Made by a program: the position numbers and the translations under genes. This document shows, piece by piece, positions 54,034-62,982 of a stretch of 64,000 bases of DNA; the first letter of the stretch is position 1; each line of letters starts with the position of its first letter. The notes below the pieces were generated by a model, which worked only from the letters and a program-made list of their open reading frames with translations, was not told the DNA's origin and did not search any database. Source of the stretch: Gammaproteobacteria bacterium (lineage in GTDB: Bacteria > Pseudomonadota > Gammaproteobacteria > HTCC5015); assembly GCA_028284675.1 (NCBI GenBank), contig JANQRI010000005.1:186001-250000 (forward strand). The letters run 5' to 3'.

Positions 54034-54855
54034 ATGCTTAAAAACCGTATTATTACGATAATTGCGCTATTGCCAATTGCCGTAAGCGCCATTCTATTTT
54101 TGCCAACAAATATATTTTCTTTTTTTATTATGGTTTGTGTGGCTGTGGCCGGCTATGAGTGGGCAAGGCTCTCGGGTTTTGGTAATAGTGTGCTCAAGTT
54201 TTTGTACCCAGTGTGCCTGGTGGTGTTGGGTCTGATTCTATGGCGCTATGAAATACAGTTAAGTCTTGGCTCCTGGCTATATTGGTTTGCATTGGTGTGG
54301 TGGGCCCTGGCATTTTTTTGGATCGTGCTTTATCAGCAGGGTTTGTATGTTGGTAATATCAGCGGTGCAATGAAACTGTTGGTGGGGGTATTGGTGCTGT
54401 TGCCTCCATGGTATGCGGTCACCGAGTTGCATGCCTTAACACATCAGGGGCCACAGTTGGTTTTATACGCTTTTGCAATTGTCTGGTGTGCGGATATAGG
54501 GGCATACCTGATCGGTAGACAGTTTGGTCAGCGAAAATTGGCCTCCAGGGTCAGCCCGGGTAAAACCCTCGAAGGTGTTTTGGGGGCGATGGTTGCGGTT
54601 ATGTTGCTGGCTTTGGGTGGGTTTTACTATTTTGATATGCAAGGGTTGGCGTTGGCTGTGTTTGTTGTGATTACACTTGTGGCTGCATTGGTTTCGATAG
54701 TCGGTGATTTGTATGAAAGCCTTCTCAAGCGTTATGCTGGAGTGAAAGATAGCGGCAGTATATTACCTGGCCATGGCGGTATGCTTGATAGAATAGATAG
54801 TTTGACTGCGAGCATGCCGGTATTTGTGTTTGCATATCTGTGCTGGCTGGCTTAG
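54034..54855 (+). CDS. cdsA: Phosphatidate cytidylyltransferase
   Basis: Inner-membrane enzyme making CDP-diacylglycerol from phosphatidate and CTP. It has eight or so membrane segments and the family signature SLLKRYAGVKDSG followed by LPGHGGMLDRID near the C-terminus. I chose ATG 54034 (273 residues, MLKNRIIT) because the in-frame ATG at 53965 lies inside uppS and adds a hydrophilic stretch unlike the family. Confidence 0.96.
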   Translation: MLKNRIITIIALLPIAVSAILFLPTNIFSFFIMVCVAVAGYEWARLSGFGNSVLKFLYPVCLVVLGLILWRYEIQLSLGSWLYWFALVWWALAFFWIVLYQQGLYVGNISGAMKLLVGVLVLLPPWYAVTELHALTHQGPQLVLYAFAIVWCADIGAYLIGRQFGQRKLASRVSPGKTLEGVLGAMVAVMLLALGGFYYFDMQGLALAVFVVITLVAALVSIVGDLYESLLKRYAGVKDSGSILPGHGGMLDRIDSLTASMPVFVFAYLCWLA

Positions 54856-54999
54856 TGCGGAAGTCTTCCGATATAGGTGGAAAGTAATGAGCGCCGGTCA
54901 ATGTTTAGAAAATGTATTTGTTGTTTTTGGTGCGTTTTACCTAAGGTCTTATTGTCTGGCTGCTATTTTTAGGTTTTTCTCGTAAGGCGCTGGCATATT

Positions 55000-56205
55000 A
55001 TGGCAACTTCAGCTGCAATTACTATTTTAGGGTCAACCGGGACCATCGGTGTAAATACACTTGATGTTATATCCAGGCATCCGGATCGATATAAAGTTTT
55101 TGCATTAACTGCGAATACGAATGTCGATAAATTGTTTGAGCAATGTTGTGAATACAGGCCAAAGTATGTGGTTATGGTAAATGATGCTTCTGCTGAGCAG
55201 CTGCTAAAGCGTCTACATGATGCTGAAGTTGTTGATACAGAGGTGCTTACCGGAGTTTCGGGGCTGGAGCAGGTAGCCAGCGATACAGAAGTTGACTATG
55301 TGATGGCGGCGATTGTCGGTGCCGCCGGATTGTTACCGACGCTGGCAGCTGCTAAATCCGGCAAGCGTGTATTGTTGGCAAATAAAGAGTCTCTGGTAAT
55401 GTCAGGCAAGCTGCTAATGGATGCAGTATCTGACAATAATGCCACACTGTTACCGATCGATAGTGAACATAATGCGATCTGGCAATGTATGCCGCAAACA
55501 GAAAGCACCCGAAAAAGCGCTCTCGCTACACAGGGAGTCACTAAAATCCTGTTGACAGCCTCCGGTGGGCCGTTCAGAGAAATTCCGGTTGAGCGCCTGT
55601 CGCAGGTTACGCCTGAACAGGCATGTGCTCACCCTAATTGGAAAATGGGTCGAAAAATTTCGGTTGATTCGGCGACGATGATGAATAAAGGGCTGGAAGT
55701 AATAGAAGCTTGCTGGCTGTTTCATACTAATGCGGAAAATATCCAGGTAATTATGCATCCGCAAAGTATTGTGCATTCAATGGTGGCTTATTCGGATGGT
55801 TCTGTATTGGCCCAAATGGGTAACCCCGATATGCGTACTCCGATAGCACATGCACTGGCCTGGCCGGATAGGGTTGATGCAGGTGTGGAACCTCTGGATT
55901 TTTTTGTTGTCGCACATCTTAGTTTTGAAAAGCCGGATTTTGATCGATTTCCATGTTTGCGCCTGTCTTATGATGCAGCGCAGCGTGGTGGAACGGCGGC
56001 AGCTGTTTTGAATGCTGCAAATGAGGTGGCGGTTGCGAAATTTCTTGCGGGGGATATCCAGTTTACCGATATTGCAGGTGTTGTATCCTCAGTATTGGAA
56101 AATGCAACAATACATGAAGCCGATTCTTTGGAAGTAGTGATACAGGACGATGTCTGGGCGCGCGAATATGCAATGAAGTGTATTCGTGACGTTCACTCAA
56201 AATAA
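55000..56205 (+). CDS. dxr: 1-deoxy-D-xylulose 5-phosphate reductoisomerase
   Basis: Second enzyme of the MEP isoprenoid pathway; supplies isopentenyl units for UppS upstream. NADPH-binding GSTGTIGVNTLDV at 11-23, the IDSEHNAIWQC metal-binding segment near 150, the SGGPFR loop, GRKISVDSATMMNKGLEVIEA near 224-243 and the MHPQSIVHSMV active-site motif near 252. Length is 401 residues (E. coli 398). It starts 144 nt after cdsA and lies 5 nt before rseP. Confidence 0.97.
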   Translation: MATSAAITILGSTGTIGVNTLDVISRHPDRYKVFALTANTNVDKLFEQCCEYRPKYVVMVNDASAEQLLKRLHDAEVVDTEVLTGVSGLEQVASDTEVDYVMAAIVGAAGLLPTLAAAKSGKRVLLANKESLVMSGKLLMDAVSDNNATLLPIDSEHNAIWQCMPQTESTRKSALATQGVTKILLTASGGPFREIPVERLSQVTPEQACAHPNWKMGRKISVDSATMMNKGLEVIEACWLFHTNAENIQVIMHPQSIVHSMVAYSDGSVLAQMGNPDMRTPIAHALAWPDRVDAGVEPLDFFVVAHLSFEKPDFDRFPCLRLSYDAAQRGGTAAAVLNAANEVAVAKFLAGDIQFTDIAGVVSSVLENATIHEADSLEVVIQDDVWAREYAMKCIRDVHSK

Positions 56206-56210
56206 AGTCA

Positions 56211-57575
56211 ATGAGTCAAATTCTTATAAGCTTGATCGCATTTATAGTTGCCCTGGGCATTTTGGTTGCAGTTCATGAGTTTGGGCACTTCTGGGTTGCG
56301 CGTAAACTGGGGGTGAAGGTTTTGCGGTTTTCTGTCGGTTTTGGAAAGCCTATCTGGAGTTATCGTCATAGTGACGATTCCACGGAATATGCAGTAGCTG
56401 CGATTCCTTTGGGCGGTTATGTGAAGATGTTGGATGAGCGCGAAGGTGAAGTTAAGCCGGAGGAGCGCCATATGGCATTTAATACGCAGCCGGTTGGGTC
56501 ACGCATTGCAATTGTATTGGCGGGACCGGTATTTAATTTTTTACTTGCGATTGTGCTGTATTCTTTAGTATTTGCTCTTGGCATTACCGGCATTAAGCCG
56601 GTCGTTGGTGAAGTTGCTGCCGGATCACCCGCCGAGCAGGCCGGTTTTAAGAGCGAAGAGACCATTACAATGGTTCAGAACAAACCAGTGCGTACTTGGC
56701 AGGAAGTCAGGCTTGGCGTGCTGGATGCTGCGATAGAAGACAATACGATTTCATTTGAAGTGCTGACCCCGGGCGGTAGTGAGCAGCGTCGGCTAATTCA
56801 GTTGGCTGGTATCCAGTTATTGAAAGAACAAGGTGATATTATTCAGAAGCTGGGGCTACAGATGTGGCGTCCGGTGCTTGAGCCTGTTATTGATAAAGTG
56901 GTAGCCGGGAGCGCTGCTGAAAAATACGGTCTTCAGCCTGGCGATCGAATCTTGACAGCAAACGGGCAACAGATAAGCGCCTGGAGTGAGTGGGTGGCTT
57001 TGGCTCGCGAACACCCACTGGAAAAAATTGAGCTGCAATTGCAACGTGACGACCGGCTCCTGACGACGGTTATTGTTCCGGACTCTAAAGAAGAAAACGG
57101 AAAAGCTATCGGTTTTGTGGGTGTATCAGTAAAGCCGCCGGTTGATGAACCCAAAGATATGAGGGTGTTGGTGCAGTATTCTATGCTGGATTCCATGTGG
57201 CGCGGCCTGACCAAATCTATTGATATGACATTGCTTACGTTTCGCATGATTGGTGAGTTGATCGTTGGGAATGCATCGCCGCGAAATATTAGCGGCCCGA
57301 TTACGATTGCCGAGTATGCCGGCAAATCGGCAAGTATAGATTTGAGTTATTTTATCGATTTTGTTGCGATCATTAGCATTAGCCTTGCGGTGCTAAATAT
57401 ATTGCCGATCCCGCTATTGGATGGCGGTCACTTATTGTATTACCTGATAGAAATCATAAAAGGCAGTCCGGTGTCGGAAAAGGTTCAACTTGTCGGTCAG
57501 AATATCGGTATTTTTATTTTGGTATGTCTGATGTCACTGGCTTTTTATAACGATATAACCCGGTTGTTTCAATAA
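56211..57575 (+). CDS. rseP: Site-2 zinc metalloprotease RseP
   Basis: Intramembrane protease that makes the second cut in RseA, freeing sigma-E. Zinc motif HEFGH at residues 22-26 in TM1, two tandem PDZ domains (about 115-200 and 205-290), and the third zinc ligand in LLDGGHLLYYLIE near residue 400. Length is 454 residues (E. coli 450). It sits 5 nt after dxr and 17 nt before bamA. Its target RseA and sigma factor RpoE are encoded about 50 kb away in the same window. Confidence 0.97.
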   Translation: MSQILISLIAFIVALGILVAVHEFGHFWVARKLGVKVLRFSVGFGKPIWSYRHSDDSTEYAVAAIPLGGYVKMLDEREGEVKPEERHMAFNTQPVGSRIAIVLAGPVFNFLLAIVLYSLVFALGITGIKPVVGEVAAGSPAEQAGFKSEETITMVQNKPVRTWQEVRLGVLDAAIEDNTISFEVLTPGGSEQRRLIQLAGIQLLKEQGDIIQKLGLQMWRPVLEPVIDKVVAGSAAEKYGLQPGDRILTANGQQISAWSEWVALAREHPLEKIELQLQRDDRLLTTVIVPDSKEENGKAIGFVGVSVKPPVDEPKDMRVLVQYSMLDSMWRGLTKSIDMTLLTFRMIGELIVGNASPRNISGPITIAEYAGKSASIDLSYFIDFVAIISISLAVLNILPIPLLDGGHLLYYLIEIIKGSPVSEKVQLVGQNIGIFILVCLMSLAFYNDITRLFQ

Positions 57576-57592
57576 ATAATAAGAACTTGCTT

Positions 57593-59932
57593 ATGATAAG
57601 GGCAGTTGCAAAAAAAGCGTTTATATTGTCTGTGTTGTTGTGCTCTTGTGGCTTGATACCGCAAGTTGTCGGCGCCACCCAAATAGAAAATATAGAATTA
57701 ATCGGTGCGCGCCGGATTACACTCGGTACAGTTTTAAGCTATATCCCCTTTGAGGTGGGTGACAGGCTTACGCCTGAGTTAACGCAGGACATCATGCGGG
57801 CTTTGTATCAAACAGGCTTTTTTAAAGACGTGAGCCTTTCCAGGCGGGATAATGTATTGGTGATTCGGGTTAAAGAACGGCCCGCTATTGCGGAAATCAA
57901 TATTGACGGAAATAAAAAAGTTAAAACGGATGATATCGAAGAAGCGTTTACAGAAGTGGATTTAACGCGTGGCCGTACCTATAACGACCAGGTGCTCGAT
58001 ACAATGCAAAAAGAATTGGAGCGTTTGTATTACAGTATCGGCCGTTATAACGTAAAAATAAATGCCAGTGTTGTACCGCTGCCTAGAAACCGGGTAAAAA
58101 TTGATATCAAAATTAAAGAGGGTCTGACCGCTAAAATAAGAAATATTAATATAATTGGTAATAACAGGTTTTCCGATAGCAAGTTGTTGTCAGAATTAGA
58201 GCTGGGTATTCCCAAGTGGTACGCTTTTTTTAGTAGCAAGGATGAATATGCAAAAAGCAAGCTGGCCGGAGATTTGGAATCGTTACGATCTTTTTATCTG
58301 GACCGGGGCTTTATAAATTTCAAATTCGAATCCACTCAGGTAACAATATCTCCAAACAAAAAAGATATTTATATCACTATCAGTATTACTGAAGGGGATC
58401 AATATAAAATAAATTTAGTCGATGTTGCCGGCAGCCTTGTAGTGCCCAAGTCAGAATTGCTTAATATTATTGAGCAATACAACCCCAAGGGAGAGTATTT
58501 TTCTAACTCAAAGAGTGTAAAGGCTTCTGATAAAATAAATCAGCTGTTGGGTAATGAGGGTTATGCTTTTGCCGATACCCGTATGCGGCCCACTGTCGAT
58601 GATGAGAAAAAGACGGTCGATTTAACTTTTTTTGTGGATTCGGGCAAGCGTGTATATGTTAGGCGTATTGGTTTTAGCGGAAATGAGAAAACTCTGGATT
58701 CAGTGTACCGCCGTGAAATGCGACAAATGGAAGGGGCATGGTATGCAGGAGATTTGATTGAAAGATCAAGAGTCAGGTTGCAGCGTCTGAGTTATGTTCA
58801 GGATGTATCCGTTGAAACTCCGGCGGTTCCGGGTACTGATGACCAGGTTGATGTGATTTACACTGTTGAGGAAAGATTGTCCGGCAGTTTTAATGTCGGC
58901 GCGGGTTTTTCGGGGGATGATGGTGTTGCATTCAGTTTAGGGGTAACTCAGAATAACCTGTTTGGTAGCGGTAACAGTGTTTCCTTGTCCTTAAATACCA
59001 GTGATGTAATTCGTAACCTCAGTTTAAATTATACCAACCCTTTTTATACGCCTGATGGGGTAAGTCGCTCGATAGAGTTGTTTTTGCGTGAAATCGATAC
59101 CGATGAAACATTGTTGACCCAGTATGTGATCAACTCTTACGGTGCAAACCTGCGCTATGGTATTCCTGTATCGGAATTTAGCGTATTGCGGCTTGGGATC
59201 GGTGCTAACAATACAGATATAGGTTTGCCAAACTTCGGCTCGGTGCCTATTGAGGTCGATGAGTTTCTGGATAATAACGGTGATGAGTACAATAATGTGA
59301 TCGGTACAGCTGCATATATCCATGATACCCGTAATCGCAGCATATTTCCGGACAAAGGCTCACGTCATGTGATTTCTTTAGAGCTGGCGGTTCCGGGCAG
59401 TGACCTGGAGTATTATAAAACCAATTACCGGGCTGAGCATTACTGGAGTGTAACCGACAGATCAACGTTTCTGTTTAAATATAATATTGCTTTTGGTAAA
59501 GGTATCGGTGATCTTGATGAGTTGCCGTTTTTTGAAAAGTTTATCGCCGGCGGTATTCGCAGTCTGCGTGGCTTTGAAGCCCGTAGTATAGGGCCACGGG
59601 ATACCCGGCTTGTAACTGATGAGAATGGCGATATAGTGGAAGTTCCAGGTGACCCTTTTGGTGGCGACTTGCTTACCATCGGTTCACTGGAGTACATCTT
59701 CCCATTATTAGGGGAATCGAAATCTTCCAGAATGAGTTTGTTTTATGATTTTGGCAATGTTTATGATGAAATCGATGATTTTGATACCAATGGATTTCGC
59801 TCTTCTGCCGGAATTACTTTAAGGTGGTTGGCACCTGTCGGCGCAATGATTTTCAGTTATGCTGCACCGATTGATGAGCAACCAGGTGATGAGATTGAGC
59901 GCTTCCAGTTCACTATTGGTGGTTCTTTTTGA
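57593..59932 (+). CDS. bamA: Outer membrane assembly factor BamA
   Basis: Omp85-family core of the BAM machine that inserts beta-barrel proteins. A signal peptide (to about GVA at residue 28) is followed by five POTRA domains (about 30-425), then a 16-strand barrel (about 430-779) containing the conserved RGFEARSIGPRD loop (lock region VRGF/Y-type) near 660 and ending in a terminal Phe. I chose ATG 57593 (779 residues) over TTG 57587. skp follows after 27 nt. Confidence 0.97.
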   Translation: MIRAVAKKAFILSVLLCSCGLIPQVVGATQIENIELIGARRITLGTVLSYIPFEVGDRLTPELTQDIMRALYQTGFFKDVSLSRRDNVLVIRVKERPAIAEINIDGNKKVKTDDIEEAFTEVDLTRGRTYNDQVLDTMQKELERLYYSIGRYNVKINASVVPLPRNRVKIDIKIKEGLTAKIRNINIIGNNRFSDSKLLSELELGIPKWYAFFSSKDEYAKSKLAGDLESLRSFYLDRGFINFKFESTQVTISPNKKDIYITISITEGDQYKINLVDVAGSLVVPKSELLNIIEQYNPKGEYFSNSKSVKASDKINQLLGNEGYAFADTRMRPTVDDEKKTVDLTFFVDSGKRVYVRRIGFSGNEKTLDSVYRREMRQMEGAWYAGDLIERSRVRLQRLSYVQDVSVETPAVPGTDDQVDVIYTVEERLSGSFNVGAGFSGDDGVAFSLGVTQNNLFGSGNSVSLSLNTSDVIRNLSLNYTNPFYTPDGVSRSIELFLREIDTDETLLTQYVINSYGANLRYGIPVSEFSVLRLGIGANNTDIGLPNFGSVPIEVDEFLDNNGDEYNNVIGTAAYIHDTRNRSIFPDKGSRHVISLELAVPGSDLEYYKTNYRAEHYWSVTDRSTFLFKYNIAFGKGIGDLDELPFFEKFIAGGIRSLRGFEARSIGPRDTRLVTDENGDIVEVPGDPFGGDLLTIGSLEYIFPLLGESKSSRMSLFYDFGNVYDEIDDFDTNGFRSSAGITLRWLAPVGAMIFSYAAPIDEQPGDEIERFQFTIGGSF

Positions 59933-59959
59933 TTCTTTTGTTTACTGAAGGTGATGATA

Positions 59960-60490
59960 ATGCAATATTTTAAAAAAATAGCGATTTTCAGTGTTTTTTC
60001 CTTATTGACCACTTTATCGTTCGGTGCTTTTGCGCAGGAAGGTGGTTTAAAAGTGGGTTTTGTGAATGTGCAGGCGTTATTGAGTAATGCACCACAGGCG
60101 GCTGCAGCTAAAAAACGTGTGGAAAAAGAGTTTTCAACACGGCAGGAAGAGCTTAAGGGTATTCAAACAGAAATAAAGTCGTTGCGCGAAAAACTGACTC
60201 GTGAAGGTTTGACGATGAGCGACGAAGATCGTAAAAAAACTGAAACTGAGTTATTGCGTAAAGACCGGGAGTTTCGCTGGAACCAGGGAATTATTGATGA
60301 AGATTTTAAGATTCGCCGTAATGAAGTTATGAGCCAATTACAAAATGATATTGTCAAAGCAATCTACCGGATTGGTCAGCAGGAGAAATTTGATCTGATA
60401 TTAACTGATGGAGTTATTTTCAGCAGTTCCCGGGTCAACTTGACTGAGACCATATTGAACGAGCTAAAGAAAAGCGCGAGCGGTAAATAA
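59960..60490 (+). CDS. skp: Periplasmic chaperone Skp (OmpH)
   Basis: Trimeric jellyfish-like chaperone carrying unfolded outer-membrane proteins to BamA. Signal peptide MQYFKKIAIF to about AFA, then the KVGFVNVQALLSNAPQA strand and a long coiled-coil arm (about 50-140, Lys/Glu-rich), and closing strands DLILTDGVIFSSSRVNLTE. From ATG 60 nt 59960 the length is 176 residues. GAAGG is 8 nt before this ATG; the GTG and ATG slightly upstream overlap that site. Confidence 0.94.
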   Translation: MQYFKKIAIFSVFSLLTTLSFGAFAQEGGLKVGFVNVQALLSNAPQAAAAKKRVEKEFSTRQEELKGIQTEIKSLREKLTREGLTMSDEDRKKTETELLRKDREFRWNQGIIDEDFKIRRNEVMSQLQNDIVKAIYRIGQQEKFDLILTDGVIFSSSRVNLTETILNELKKSASGK

Positions 60491-60504
60491 ACCGGTTTTA
60501 TATT

Positions 60505-61539
60505 ATGGCTACCGGGTATACTTTGGCGGCTCTGGCGGAAAGATTTTCCGTTGAATTGTCTGGTGATCCAGATTGTATCGTAGATCGTGTCGCCGATTTG
60601 GCGTCGGCTACCGATCGAAGTATCAGTTTTTTGTCAGACCGGCGCTTTAAGTCCTTACTGGAAAAAACCCATGCATCGGCGGTGATACTTTCCAAACAGG
60701 ATTTGGAGATATGCCCTAAACCGGCATTGGTGACGGAGAATCCTTATTTGCTGTACGCAAAAATCGCAACATTTTTGCACCCGGATGAGGACCTGGCATT
60801 AACACCGGGAATACATGCAACAGCAGTTGTTGACCCAGCGGCTAAAGTGGATGCCAGTGCTATTATTGCTCCAAATGTAGTAGTTGAAGAGCGGGTCACT
60901 ATTGGCCCGAGGTCATATATTGGTCCCGGGTCAGTGTTAAAGCGTGGAGTGGTTATCGGTAGTGACTGCAAGTTGGCTGCGAATGTTACCGTTTGTGCGT
61001 ATTGTAAAATAGGCGATCGGGTATTGATTCATCCTGCTGCTGTTATCGGCTCTGATGGGTTCGGGTTTGCAAAGGATGGCGACAATTGGGTTAAAATACC
61101 GCAGTTAGGTATAGTCACGGTCGGTAACGATGTTGAAGTCGGAGCGGGTGTAGCGATTGACCGGGGTGCCATTAACAATACGGTTATTGGGAACGGTGTG
61201 AAGCTTGATAACCAGATCCATATTGCCCACAATGTCACTGTCGGTTCAAACACTGCGATGGCTGCCCAATCAGGGGTTGCCGGCAGTACTAAAATCGGTG
61301 AAAACTGTTCGATAGGCGGTTCGGTCGGCATACTGGGGCATTTGGAAATTACAGCGGGTACCTATTTGAATGCATTTTCCCAGGTGAGCTGTTCTATTGA
61401 ACAGCCCGGGAGCTATGCATCCGGGGCGCCACTGGAATCATCTGCCAGTTGGCGGCGTAACAGGGTCAGAATGAAGCAGTTGGATGAAATGGCCAAGCGC
61501 ATAAGAGCCCTGGAGAAAAAGTTTTCCGAAGAAAAATAA
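60505..61539 (+). CDS. lpxD: UDP-3-O-(3-hydroxyacyl)glucosamine N-acyltransferase
   Basis: Third lipid A enzyme; adds the N-linked hydroxyacyl chain. An N-terminal uridine-binding domain (about 1-100) precedes a left-handed beta helix of hexapeptide repeats (about 105-310) with the catalytic His in HIAHNV near 239, and a C-terminal helix (VRMKQLDEMAKRIRALEKK). Length is 344 residues (E. coli 341). It lies 14 nt after skp and 26 nt before fabZ. Confidence 0.97.
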   Translation: MATGYTLAALAERFSVELSGDPDCIVDRVADLASATDRSISFLSDRRFKSLLEKTHASAVILSKQDLEICPKPALVTENPYLLYAKIATFLHPDEDLALTPGIHATAVVDPAAKVDASAIIAPNVVVEERVTIGPRSYIGPGSVLKRGVVIGSDCKLAANVTVCAYCKIGDRVLIHPAAVIGSDGFGFAKDGDNWVKIPQLGIVTVGNDVEVGAGVAIDRGAINNTVIGNGVKLDNQIHIAHNVTVGSNTAMAAQSGVAGSTKIGENCSIGGSVGILGHLEITAGTYLNAFSQVSCSIEQPGSYASGAPLESSASWRRNRVRMKQLDEMAKRIRALEKKFSEEK

Positions 61540-61565
61540 AGCTCAATCTAAAAACGGAGAGCCCC

Positions 61566-62012
61566 TTGACTAAAATGAATATTTACGAGGTGATGGAGCG
61601 TATCCCTCATCGTTATCCTTTTCTGATGATAGATAAGGTGGAGGCTTGTGAGCCGGATAAATATATCATCACGGTAAAAAATATAACTGCCGGTGAACCT
61701 TTTTTTCAAGGGCATTTTCCTGGTTTTCCGGTAGTTCCCGGAGTATTGATTATTGAGGCTATGGCGCAGTCGACCGGTATACTGACGTTTGAGACGATGG
61801 GTGGGTACCCACATGATGACTCGATCTTTATGCTGGTCGGTGTGGATAATGCCAGGTTCAAAAAACAAGTGACTCCCGGAGATGTTCTGACGATACGTGC
61901 TGAGATTGCGCGCAAGGCGAGAAATGTATGGAAATTTTCCTCGCAGGCATCAGTTGATGGTGAAACGGTATGTACTGCGACTATAGTTGGTGCGTTAACT
62001 ACCAGAAGCTAA
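61566..62012 (+). CDS. fabZ: 3-hydroxyacyl-[ACP] dehydratase FabZ
   Basis: Hot-dog-fold dehydratase of fatty-acid synthesis, competing with LpxA for hydroxymyristoyl-ACP. The IPHRYPFLMID motif lies at 13-23, and catalytic His50 (GHFPGFPVVPG) and Glu64 (EAMAQ) are present. I keep TTG 61566 (148 residues) because GGAG lies 5 nt ahead; ATG 61575 would be 3 residues shorter but is badly spaced. A 155-bp inverted-repeat element follows the stop by 1 nt. Confidence 0.96.
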   Translation: MTKMNIYEVMERIPHRYPFLMIDKVEACEPDKYIITVKNITAGEPFFQGHFPGFPVVPGVLIIEAMAQSTGILTFETMGGYPHDDSIFMLVGVDNARFKKQVTPGDVLTIRAEIARKARNVWKFSSQASVDGETVCTATIVGALTTRS

Positions 62013-62013
62013 T

Positions 62014-62168
62014 TAGAACCTATCTCAAAATTGCTGTGCTTGCTAATACGTCGTTAAAAATGCTCTCAAAATGCGGGGCGCCATCGGTGCAGACTCCGTG
62101 TAAACTGCGCTTTTTCGATCATTTTTGCCTCGTCTTATCAGCGCTCGCTAATTTTGAGATAGGTTCTA
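62014..62168. repeat. 155-bp MITE-like element with 19-bp perfect terminal inverted repeats
   Basis: The left end TAGAACCTATCTCAAAATT (62014-62032) and right end (62150-62168) are exact reverse complements over 19 bp, each ending in TA/TAG, consistent with a TA target duplication. The interior has no meaningful coding capacity. It lies between fabZ and lpxA inside the lipid A operon. A 50-bp relative occurs at 14982-15031. No related transposase is in the window. Confidence 0.85.
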
Positions 62169-62199
62169 GGCAACGATATTTTCAGGAAGCGCTGAAAAA

Positions 62200-62979
62200 A
62201 TGATTCATGAAACAGCTATTGTAGACCCGGATGCCCGGATAGCAGATGGTGTTGAAATAGGTCCTTACTCTATTATCGGTGCTGATGTTGAAATTGGGCC
62301 AGGGAGCTGGGTTGGTCCCCACACGGTTATTAAAGGGCCTCTTAAGGTGGGGCGGGAAAACAAAATTTATCAATTTGCATCAATTGGTGAACAGACACAG
62401 GCGCTGGGGCAGGCCGCTGATGCGGGAACGCTGGAAATCGGCGATCGGAATGTTTTTCGTGAGTTTACTACGGTTAACAGAGGGTCGGCGCCTGAAGGCG
62501 GGGTAACCCGTATTGGTAACGACTGCCTGCTGATGGCATATACTCATGTAGCACATGACTGTGTGTTGGGTAATCATATTATTTTTTCCAATGCCGCATC
62601 CATTGCCGGTCATGTCAAAGTTGGGGATCATGCGATTTTAGGGGCATTCACATCCGTTCATCAGTTTGTCCACATCGGCGCACATAGTTTTTCCGGCTTG
62701 GGGACTGTCATTAATCGTGATGTTCCGCCTTATGTGACCGTTGCAGGTAATCATGCTGCCGCATATGGCATAAACAAAGAGGGTTTGAAGCGACGCGGTT
62801 TTGAGTCGGAAGTGATCCGCGCATTACACAAAACTTTTATGCAGTTGGTTAAGTCGCATCAAAAACGTGATGATGCAATACGGCAATTGTCACCGTTGAT
62901 TAAGCAGTATCAGGAAGTAGAAGGGTTTGTGGAGTTTGTAAAAAGCAGCGAGCGTGGAATTGTAAGAGCCAATAGGTGA
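62200..62979 (+). CDS. lpxA: UDP-N-acetylglucosamine acyltransferase
   Basis: First lipid A enzyme; transfers hydroxyacyl from ACP to UDP-GlcNAc. A left-handed beta helix of hexapeptide repeats runs from residue 2 (IHETAIVDPDARIADGVEIG), with catalytic His119 in THVAHDC, followed by the C-terminal helical domain (GINKEGLKRRGFESEVIRAL near 190). Length is 259 residues (E. coli 262). It is separated from fabZ by 187 nt because of the inserted repeat. lpxB, which normally follows, is missing from this site. Confidence 0.97.
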   Translation: MIHETAIVDPDARIADGVEIGPYSIIGADVEIGPGSWVGPHTVIKGPLKVGRENKIYQFASIGEQTQALGQAADAGTLEIGDRNVFREFTTVNRGSAPEGGVTRIGNDCLLMAYTHVAHDCVLGNHIIFSNAASIAGHVKVGDHAILGAFTSVHQFVHIGAHSFSGLGTVINRDVPPYVTVAGNHAAAYGINKEGLKRRGFESEVIRALHKTFMQLVKSHQKRDDAIRQLSPLIKQYQEVEGFVEFVKSSERGIVRANR

Positions 62980-62982
62980 TTC

